Below, in pieces: positions 56,139 through 64,000 of a stretch of DNA of 64,000 nucleotides (position 1 is the stretch's first letter; each line of letters starts with the position of its first letter). The translations under genes were made by a program, and so were the position numbers. Source of the DNA: Papio anubis. Taxonomy: Eukaryota > Chordata > Mammalia > Primates > Cercopithecidae. The notes under the pieces are model-generated. The model worked only from the letters and a program-made list of their open reading frames with translations, had not been told where the DNA came from and ran no database searches. The stretch covers positions 88,211,181 through 88,275,180 of the forward strand of contig NC_044984.1 in the NCBI RefSeq assembly GCF_008728515.1, in the 5' to 3' direction.

Positions 56139-56199
56139 TCTTCTCTTCTCTTCTCTTTTCTTCTTTCTTTTCTTTTCTTTTCTTTTCTTTTCTTTTCTT
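56139..56199. repeat. (TTTTC)n / (TCTTC)n pyrimidine tract
   Basis: About 60 bases of pure T and C. The second half is regular TTTTC, the first is TTCTC-rich. Confidence 0.92.
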
Positions 56200-56426
56200 G
56201 GTAACCAGTCTCAGCCAAAGGGATTCTTCTGCAGAGCCATTGCACTCAGGCACCAGAATTAATTCATGAGTCCTGGGAGATGGCTGGTTAGGTTAGCTTT
56301 TCCAGCCTGGAACAGCCCCACCCTACCCCTGACCTCCTCCACTCCACCCACTTTAGCTACAGAGAAACTGGATGTTGTCAGCCCCTGGGGTACCATGAGA
56401 CAGCTGAGTTCAGAGTGACTCTTGAC

Positions 56427-56505
56427 CTTCCCTCTCTCCCTCCCTCCCTCCCTCCCTCCTTCCTTCCCTTCCTCCCTTGCTTCTCTCTCTCTCTCTTTTT
56501 TTTCC
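56427..56505. repeat. (CCCT)n / (TC)n pyrimidine tract
   Basis: Roughly 75 bases, nearly all C and T: CTCC/CCTC units, a mixed section, then CT units and a T run. A single G interrupts it at about 56479. Confidence 0.92.
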
Positions 56506-56697
56506 TTCGCGCCCATCAATTTGTGGCCTACTTCACTAATTGGTCTGTGAAAAGCTTCTTCCTTTTCCATTCATGTATTCATGCTTGTTCCCACTCCCAT
56601 TTCCCTCCTTCTCATAGATAAAGATAACTATTCTGTCTGACATGTATTCCTTTATTTGTGTGTGTTTTTGTAAGTGGTGCATTGGACATATACTCTT

Positions 56698-57006
56698 TTT
56701 TGTTTTCTGAGACAGAGTCTTGCTCTTTCACCCAAGCTGAAGTTCAATCAGTGACGCAATCAGAGCTCACTGCAGCCTTGACCTCCCTGGCTCAGGTGAT
56801 CTTCCCACCTCAGCCTCCCCCCGAGCACCTGGGACTACAGGTGTGCACCACCACACCTGGCTCATTTTTTGTATTAATATATTTTTTTGTAAAGATGGAG
56901 TTTTGCCATGTTTCCCAGACTAGTCAAACTCCTGAGCTCAAATGATCCACCTGCCTCGACCTCCCAAAGTGTTGGGATTACAGGCATGAGCCATGGGTGC
57001 CCGGCC
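56698..57006 (-). repeat. AluJ element, antisense, full length
   Basis: 'ctgagacagagtcttgctct', 'cactgcagccttgacctccc', 'ggctcaggtgatcttcccac' and 'caaatgatccacctgcctcg' are J-type. TSD 'tggacatatactctt' (56683-56697) and 'tggacatatattctt' (57007-57021), fourteen of fifteen. Confidence 0.95.
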
Positions 57007-57021
57007 TGGACATATATTCTT

Positions 57022-58490
57022 AATTTGCATTAGTATAGACCTGATTATTTTCCTTACATTTTTTGCTCTGCACTGCATTTAGTCCATCCCCTCTAACTCT
57101 GCCAGTATTCCCTATGTGCTGTTTTGTATTTCTGTATCTCGTCCACCAGCAATGAGCTCTTAGATTGCTTCCAACTCCTTTTTTCCAACAGTATTACCTC
57201 ATATAAATGACCTCATAGTGACCCCTCATGGGTCTGTGTAAGAATTTTCCTGACGTGGAGATACCTGTATCTCCCAAAAGAGGGTTTCTGGATTATAAGG
57301 TATATGTGTATTTGCTAGCAGAAATAATGAAGCTTTACACAAACAACCTAATACGTGTCTCTTACAGGTCTTTTTTAGAACTTTTCTTGGGTACATCTAA
57401 CACAACTAGATTGGAAAGTACATTCAATTTTACCCACACTGCCAACTTGCTGGCCAGTATAACTGTCCGATTTTTATTTCCGTCGGCAGTGAACAAGGTT
57501 CCTACATCACATCCCAGCCAAAGCTTGGTATTGTCTAGATTTCTATACATATAAAGTGCTTTATCATTGTTGTTTACGTTTGTTTCTTAAATTTCTGCAT
57601 TTGAGCATCTCTTGATATGCTCCCTTTTGTGTTTCCTCTAATTTGAATCACCTGTTGATACCTTTGTTCTGTTTCCTGTGGAGGTTCTTACCTTTGCTGT
57701 TGATTTTCAGAAACACCTTACACAGTCTAGATAGTGTTTCCCTTATTGGTCTTAGACATTAGCCTCGGTCTTAGACATCAGCTTGGATCATGTCTCCTTC
57801 GTTGAGCAGAAATCTTTAATTTTGACATAAAAAATGTACCTTTGGGAGATTAATTTTAAAAACCGCTTCTGACCACAGGCCATAAAGATACTCCTGCCCT
57901 GTTTTCCATGAACTTTATAGTTTTACCTTTGGGACTTTATCTCCATGGGATCCACCCCTGTTCATGGTGTGATGTTCCAGGCCAGTTTTCTTTTCCTCTG
58001 TAATTAGCTAGTTCCCCTCAGTTTGGGGAAAGCCTCTTCTTTCCCCATTATGGAATTTTAATTGTCACTATAGGAATCAGCATCTTTATATTATAATAAT
58101 GGCATCCCACCTAGCACCTAGCACGACAGCAATTCTCCTTTTAGTCAGCTCTTGCTTTATGTCTTTTAATAAAGGCTTAAAATTTTCCCCATAAAGATCT
58201 TATACAGTCTTTATTAATTTCATAGATCCTTTATCCTTCTCATTGCTTATTGTATTTTTATTGTGTTTTGTATTTGATTATTATGAGAGTATTGAAATGC
58301 TGCTTTGTAGTTTTTTGTTTTTAAGTTGATCTTGTATCTGGCAATTTTGCTCAGTCCTCTTATTCTAATAGATTATCTGCTAATCCTGATATTTTTCTAT
58401 GTATTAGGTCGTATTTTCTGAACATAATGTTAGTTTTATCTCTTCCCTTGAAATGCTTATTATTTATAACTAATTTAACTAATTTCTTTT
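57022..58490 (-). repeat. Ancient L1 (L1M/HAL1-like), antisense, part 1
   Basis: Reversed L1 3' UTR and late ORF2. 'ctggattataaggtatatgt' and 'ccacactgccaacttgctgg' match the '3' end hybridisation' part of old L1s. 'atttttatttccgtcggcag' and 'gcagaaatctttaattttga' lead into ORF2-type sequence. No intact frame. Confidence 0.7.
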
Positions 58491-58752
58491 TTTTTTTTTT
58501 CTTTTTTTGAGACAAAGTTTCACTCTTATTGTCCAGGCTGGAGTGCAATGGCTCAATCTCGGCTCATGACAACCTCCGCCTCCTGGGTCCAAGCGATTCT
58601 CCTGTCTCAGCCTCCCAAATAGCTGGGATTACAGGCATGCACCACCACGCCTGGCTAATTTTGTATTTTTAGTAGAGACGGGGTTTCTCCATGTTGATCA
58701 GGTTGGTCTCAGACTCCTGACCTCAGGTGATCCACCCGCCTTGGCCTCCCAA
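58491..58752 (-). repeat. 5'-truncated AluS element, antisense
   Basis: Poly-T start, 'gagacaaagtttcactctta', right then left monomer, stopping at 'cttggcctccca', so the first 40 or so bases of Alu are missing. TSD 'aactaatttctttt' (58477-58490) and the same at 58753-58766, perfect. Confidence 0.94.
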
Positions 58753-58766
58753 AACTAATTTCTTTT

Positions 58767-59460
58767 CTTTCTTTATAGCACTGGTCAGGACGTCCAATAC
58801 TGTATTCCACAGTAATGGTGATGGTGTGCATCCTTGTCTTTTTAAAGAGAATACATTTAAAGTTTCTCCACCAAATCAAATGCTGTTATAATCTTTACCA
58901 AATTAAGAAAGTTTCCCATATTTTGAATTTTTAAAGAAATATATTTTTTCAAATTATAGTTTTGTGTCAAACTTTATCAAAATTTTTTTCTGCATCTATT
59001 AAGATAATAATGAGTTTCCTCTTTGGTGGATTGATATATTGAGTTAAGTGGTAGATTTTATGATGTTGAAATATATTGCAAACCTAGGATAAATTCTACT
59101 TGTTCATGATATGTTACTTTAAATTTTTTGATTCAATTACTTAATATTTTATTTATAATTTTTGCTTCTAAAATCGTAACTGAAACAAGCCTATAATTTT
59201 TCTCTTCTTGTATTCTTATCCTGTTTGGAATAAAAACTGTAGTATCCTCATAAAATCAGCCAGATAGCTTTTGTCCTTTTTTGATTGTCTGGAACAACTT
59301 ACATATGATAGGAAATTAAGTGTTCCATGAGCTTTATCTTTTTCCCGCTTTAACTTGTCCAGGGTCCACAGGATCCATGAGCATTTGATGGAGCTTACCT
59401 ATAAAGCCATCTGGGCCTAGGGCTCTTTGTCAAGGGAGGGCTTTGTTTGCTATTTCAGTG
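58767..59460 (-). repeat. Ancient L1, antisense, part 2
   Basis: Continues the L1 after the Alu with reversed reverse-transcriptase-region sequence: 'ccttgtctttttaaagagaa', 'tctttggtggattgatatat', 'aagcctataatttttctctt', 'aaagccatctgggcctaggg'. All frames are broken. Confidence 0.72.
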
Positions 59461-59560
59461 TATTTCATACTTTGGTCTGTTCAAGTTTCTGTGTTTTTCC
59501 TGCACCAATATCCAACACTTGTGAGTGTTTAGAGTTCATTGTTGAGCAAACTTTCCTTCC
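59461..59560. other. Short single-copy spacer
   Basis: Nothing named. Confidence 0.35.
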
Positions 59561-59930
59561 TCCTACCCCGTGCAAAGATTTAATTCCCTTTCCTGTTGGT
59601 GTTGTTTGGCCACATAGCTTGCTTTGATCAATGGAACATTAGTGGACTTCACATGAGCAGAGGCCTCAAATGTCCTCATAGAAGCATTTAGCCTTATCTT
59701 CTAAAAAGCAGTTGCACTGGAACAGGACAGTCTCTTAGCTCAGTTTTTTTCTAGTCCTGCACACCTGTAGCATATGACACTTCCATCATTAACAGTGGCT
59801 CACTACAGCCGTGAGCCGGGGTGACTGGTATATTACCAGACAGACCCTGCAAAGGAATGTATATAGTTTGTAGAAGTGCTACCCCATGACCAACCCAGTC
59901 ACCGTCATAAAAAAAAAACCAAAAAACCCA
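59561..59930 (+). repeat. Ancient LTR-like interspersed repeat (MLT1-like)
   Basis: 'tttggccacatagcttgctt', 'tgatcaatggaacattagtg', 'gacttcacatgagcagaggc' is a recurrent old LTR-type opening. The downstream half is too worn to follow. Family uncertain. Confidence 0.4.
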
Positions 59931-61290
59931 TATCTTCTTACAACATCTCCTGTCATATCACAAAATAACTGAAGTTGAAAAAGGAATTTCATAGTTAAAA
60001 AACCTTTTTGACTCTTCCAGCAGCAGTTTGTGTGTCTGCTGCGCCTCTTCTTTAGTCCTTGGTCTTCAGCTTCTGAACTGTGCTTTTGAACCCTGGAGAG
60101 TTCCTATTCTCAGATTACCTATAAGGTGATCACATCATTGAATGCAAGGTGAAAACAGGAGGTTGACCAGACAGGACCCTGGGCCTGTGGACTGTCCTTC
60201 ACTCACAGAACCCACATCCCACCATTTATTCCAGTGAAAGCAATAAGGAATAGGTAGGAAGGACTGCTGCACAGAAATTCGTTAGAAGACATGGCTTTTT
60301 TTCTGGAACAGATGAAGTCAAACACACAGCTGGTGGAGATGGTGAGTCAGAAACTTGACTTGGAGGGCTCTTTTGCTCTAAGATGATCATCAGCTCCTGG
60401 AAAGGTGTATGTTGAGTTCCCTTTTGTGCTTGGCAAAGGGCTAAAGACTAGGGGAAGGAGGTCACAGAAGTGGAAGACCTGGTCTCTGCCCATAAGGAGC
60501 TTCGGAGTCAGCAATGTCACATACAGAACCTGGAAAAATTATGTGAGAAACTTTCACAAAATGTAATAGGGATTAGAGAGGAGATTTTTAGTTTTGAGGC
60601 CAGAACAGTGATTGATAGGCATGGGTGAGGAAGGAGGAGATAACTGGAGAAGGAGGGAGAATGCTGTGTCATTTTCATTCACATAGTGACCACAGAAATG
60701 AGGGATGGAGGGGTGAGAGAATAAGTTAAGTCGGGGCAGGGATGGGGGTGGAGAGCAGGGCGAGGGGTTTCCATTTTCCTTTAAGTGGATCTTGGCTTCA
60801 CTGCAGTAAATGGGGTTGTCAGTGTGTATTGCTCATTTTGAAACAGACGAGTTTCACTGAGAATTGGATTAAAAGATTGCATGAAAAATTTAGGATCTGT
60901 ATAAGGGAGAACATTTTATACAGCCCTATATGAGGGCTGTCTAAAAGGAGTTAAATTCCCATTTAGGATTTTTTAAACCAGGTTATACCACAATGTCTGG
61001 TGGTTTTAACCAGAGGTAGTGCTGCCTCACCCCAGGGTATGTGAACGTGTGTGTGTGTGGTGGTATAGGGTATAGCTAGCAATTAGAAGGTAGATGCCAG
61101 GGATGCTGATGGCCCCATCATGTACTGGAGAAGCCCTGTACAGCACATTGTCTGCCTAGAATGCTAAGGGCACACTTGTGGAGAAATAATGCACTTTCCA
61201 AGCTTCAGTAATTTGGGGTCCCCTTGTTTAATTTTTGCGATATCTAGGTACCATTTCTACCACTAATTTAATGATTTAATGCTTTTCTTT
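59931..61290. other. Single-copy non-coding stretch
   Basis: Possible weak antisense L2 block at 60420-60540 ('ctctgcccataaggagcttc'). A GT-rich patch lies at 61045-61062. No coding or RNA gene signal. Confidence 0.45.
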
Positions 61291-61605
61291 TTTTTCTTTT
61301 TTGTCTTTGTATTCTTTTTTTTTTTTCTGACAGTCTCGCTCTGTTGCCCAGGTTGGAGTGCAGTGGCGTGATCTCGCTCACTGCAAGCTCCGCCTCCCAG
61401 GTTCAAGCAATTCTCCTGCCTCAGCTTCCCAAGTAGCTGGGAATACAGGTGCCTGCCACCATGCCCAGCTAATTTTTGTATTTTTAGCAGAGATGAAGTT
61501 TCAGCATGTATGCCAGGCTGGTCTAACTCCTGAGCTCAAGTGATCTGCCAGCCTCAGCCTCCCAAAGTACTGGGATTACAGGCGTGAGCCACCGTGCCCA
61601 GCCTA
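61291..61605 (-). repeat. Alu element, antisense, full length
   Basis: T-rich tail, 'ctgacagtctcgctctgttg', both monomers, end 'gccaccgtgcccagcc'. 'cactgcaagctccgcctccc' hints at a late S or Y relation. TSD 'atttaatgcttttcttt' at 61274-61290 and 61606-61622, perfect over 17 bases. Confidence 0.95.
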
Positions 61606-61635
61606 ATTTAATGCTTTTCTTTAAATTTATTTTTA

Positions 61636-61970
61636 TTTTATTTATTTATTCATTTATTTATTTATTTAAGAGGGAGTTTATTTCTTTGAGAGGGAGTCTC
61701 ACTCTCTTGCCCAGGCTGGATTGCAATGGTGCGATCTCAGCTCACTGCAACTTCTGCCTCCCATGTTCAAGCAGTCCTCCTGCCACAGCCTCCCGAGTAG
61801 CTGGAATTACAGGCGTACACCACCACACCTGGCTAATTTTTTTGTATGTTAGTAGAAACGGGGTTTCACCATGTTGGCCAGGCTGGTCTCGAACTCCTGA
61901 CCTCAAATGATCCACCTGCCTCGGCTTCCCAAAGTGCTGGGATTACAAGCATGAGCCACTGCACCTGGCC
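61636..61970 (-). repeat. AluS element, antisense, with long TTTA tail
   Basis: (TTTA)n tail and a second 'gagggag' start, both monomers, end 'gccactgcacctggcc'. TSD 'ctttaaatttattttta' at 61619-61635 and 61971-61987, perfect over 17 bases. Its duplication overlaps the last four bases of the neighbouring Alu's duplication. Confidence 0.95.
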
Positions 61971-61987
61971 CTTTAAATTTATTTTTA

Positions 61988-62929
61988 ACTGACTTTTAAG
62001 TTTTTAGTTGTCATTCTGTATCTGCTTTTTAATTTACTTATTGTGATCCTTGCTTTTTCATTTCATGAGTTTGAAATGCTATTGATTTTTTTTAAATCAT
62101 ATTAAAATAGATGACTATTGCAATACAGAATGTTCATCTTACACTCTGCTAGAGGCATGCATGCTAGCTTTGAGAAATAGTAGCCAGATGGTCACAGTGG
62201 ATTAATTTATGGCTTGACCTGAATTTATGTAGTATATCCTTGAGAGTTGACACCAAAGCCTTGGGACTCTCATTTTTAAGTACCCTTGTGTTCAGCAGAA
62301 TTCACGAACTGAACGGGTCTCGTAAGGGTACTTTCCCTGATAGAGGTCAGACAGCACAAACAGCTGTGATTGCCTCTCTGTATGTGCAAAGATGTCCATT
62401 TGGAATGGCTTGATCTGCTTGGTGGGGTGGTGCTTATGTGCCAATTATCTTTGCTCCAGCCTGTGTCCACAAACTGCTGGCCATCTCCCAGTTATGTGGC
62501 CCTATTTACAAGGGCTAAGTGACCCTGAAAGTGTGGAAGAATCAGGGCAAACTGTGTCCTTACTTCCAAAGAATTGGCTGGAAGCATATGTTGCATTCTT
62601 GTTGGCCAAGAGTGAGAGAGAAGGATGACAGAGTATAGCAGAAACACAGACTCCCTTCCCAACACCCAAGCAACAGAACCAAAATGCAGTTAGAAACAAA
62701 ATCAAACCCAGCCCCCATATGCACCTGCAGCAAACAAACAAACAAAAAACGATTACAGCTCTATTTCAGCCACTTTGAAAAGTGGCAGGCAAGGAAGGGA
62801 ACACCTCACTGTGGCCCCTCAGAAGCAGTGCTGGAAAAGGAAGGTGAGAGGACCAATTCCTGAGGGTTCCTCCTAATATAGATCAATATGGGAAGCAGCT
62901 GGTTGAGGTGGTGAGTGGATAGACATGAT

Positions 62930-62960
<31 letters not shown>

Positions 62961-63404
62961 CCCTTGGCAGAGTCAGAGTCAGGAAGGCACCCAGGGGAGG
63001 CCACCTCCTAGTCTCTGTGTTGAGTTACAGGACAGAGACCATAGGTGTGAGTCTGCCCTGGTTAGGCAGAGTAGGCCCTGGTCTAAGACATTTAACTCCC
63101 CTCCAAAAGAGGACAGAGTATAGAGCTCCCAAAGACAGGCCTCATGACTCCTACCTCTCCTCCATGGCAGAAATGTTCATGGAAAGCAGCAGCCAACCTA
63201 AAATTGTAGCTCAGAGGTAGAATGACAACTGGTTCCCTATAAAGTGAGGAGAACGTCAAAAGATACATCAGCTTGCTCTAGGAGAGCAAAGAGCAGTTCT
63301 GGACAGAGATGCTCACGTTGTCGGTATGAACAAGATGGCAGTGAGTGTCATGACTACTCTGTGAAATGCTGCAGCAGAGGAATGCAAGAGAGGAGCACAG
63401 TTTG
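61988..63404. other. Single-copy non-coding stretch
   Basis: Contains the poly-A at 62937-62960. No named repeat or gene; open frames at 62392-62628 and 62932-63123 are unsupported. Confidence 0.5.
62937..62960. repeat. Poly-A homopolymer
   Basis: 24 A with no SINE or LINE body in front of it. Confidence 0.88.
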
Positions 63405-63566
63405 TTGGCTGGGCACGGTGGTTCACACCTGTAATCCCAAAACTTTGGGAGGCTGGGGCACGAGGATCACTTGAGGCCAGGAGTTTGAGACCAGCCTGGG
63501 CAACATAGTGAGACCCTGTCTCTATTAAATATATATATATTTTTTTAAGTAAAGAAAAGAAAAGAA
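63405..63566 (+). repeat. Alu left-monomer element (FLAM-like)
   Basis: 'ggctgggcacggtggttcac' through 'cacttgaggccaggagtttg', 'gaccagcctgggcaacatag' and 'tgagaccctgtctctatta', then an A/T-rich tail. There is no right monomer. TSD 'aggagcacagtttg' (63391-63404) and 'aggaacacagtttg' (63567-63580). The 'gggcaacatagtgagaccc' wording is the fossil-monomer or AluJ type rather than AluS. Confidence 0.88.
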
Positions 63567-63734
63567 AGGAACACAGTTTGCCAAAATAAACATACAACCA
63601 ATCTGGTCTATCAGAAAACCCAGTCCTAGAAAACTCAACCTCACAAGTATTTTATGCTATAGAAAGGCTCAGCATCAATTCAGTAGAAACAAAAACTCAA
63701 GATGTAGCTATGATAAAACAACAATGGGATTCTT

Positions 63735-64000
63735 TTTAATTTTTATTTTTAACTGTGGTAAAATGTACATAACATAAAATTTGCCATTGTAACCATTTTT
63801 AAATATACAGTTCAGTCATGTTAAGTACCTTCACATTGTTTTATAACCAATCTCTGAAAGTCTTCATCTTTCGGAACTGAAATTCTGCACCCATGAAACA
63901 ATAATTCCCCATTTCTCCCTCTGCCAGCCCTTGGCAACCAGCATTCTACTTTCTGTGTCTGAATTTGACAACTCCAAGTACCTCATATGAATAGAATCAG
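63735..64000 (-). repeat. L1M (L1MA/L1MB-like) 3' UTR, antisense, cut by window end
   Basis: 'aactgtggtaaaatgtacat', 'aacataaaatttgccattgt', 'gttaagtaccttcacattgt', 'ctttcggaactgaaattctg' and 'cccttggcaaccagcattct' are reversed old-L1 3' UTR blocks. The element continues beyond 64000. Confidence 0.85.

Larger units (their letters stand above)
55826..56682. other. Non-coding stretch with two pyrimidine tracts
   Basis: Single-copy apart from the two tracts listed separately. Confidence 0.5.

Noticed and set aside
1..64000. CRISPR arrays, phage, operons, tRNA, 5S, U6 or 7SK genes
   Set aside because: Looked for by their conserved phrases on both strands. Only the 7SL pseudogene was found, and the repeat content is clearly primate.

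Overview
This window is ordinary nuclear DNA of a catarrhine primate, most probably human. The evidence is a dense mix of repeats: Alu elements of the old (J), middle (S) and young (Y) types, a primate L1 3' end, THE1/MST and MLT LTRs, older L1M, L2 and MIR copies, hAT-type DNA transposon remnants, and simple repeats. I see no bacterial-style gene, no intact protein-coding gene, no CRISPR array and no functional tRNA, snRNA or rRNA gene. The window is best read as intronic or intergenic sequence. The open reading frames are short and mostly run through Alu, LTR or L2 sequence, so I do not annotate them as genes. The only coding signal I would follow up is one 68-base stretch at about 8.6 kb with good splice signals on both sides.

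Layout. 0-14 kb: old sequence with an ancient interspersed element (two copies of its 3' end, at 0.6-1.2 and 11.5-11.7 kb), several MIRs, a solo THE1/MST LTR (6.2 kb), L1 3' ends (7.6 and 9.0 kb), the candidate exon, and a long L2 copy (12.1-13.1 kb). 14-22 kb: an inverted Alu pair, an MLT2 LTR split by a THE1-type LTR, an L1-Alu composite bounded by a single target-site duplication, and an MLT1-type LTR. 22-31 kb: a hAT-type transposon, two L2 3' ends in tandem, an MST-type LTR, Alus, and an L1M 3' end with an internal 62-base duplication. 31-44 kb: mostly single-copy sequence with MER5, hAT, MIR, L2 and Alu insertions. 45-52 kb: a nested L1-in-L1, an Alu with a GTT-repeat tail, a near full-length 7SL RNA pseudogene at 49.0-49.3 kb, and an AluJ. 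52-64 kb: Alus, L2, pyrimidine-rich tracts, a 2.4-kb antisense ancient L1, two abutting Alus, an Alu-monomer element, and an L1 3' end cut by the window edge.

These elements do not form a working system. They record successive insertions, many datable relative to each other because one interrupts another or because target-site duplications (TSDs) are still readable. The most useful observations are the candidate exon, the 7SL pseudogene, the L1-Alu composite, the LTR-in-LTR nest, several local duplications (one with an Alu-like filler) and an oddly C-rich AluY end. I did not find a previously undescribed system. Repeat family names come from recognising consensus features by eye. Element edges are good to a few bases where a TSD is given, and to about 10-30 bases otherwise.
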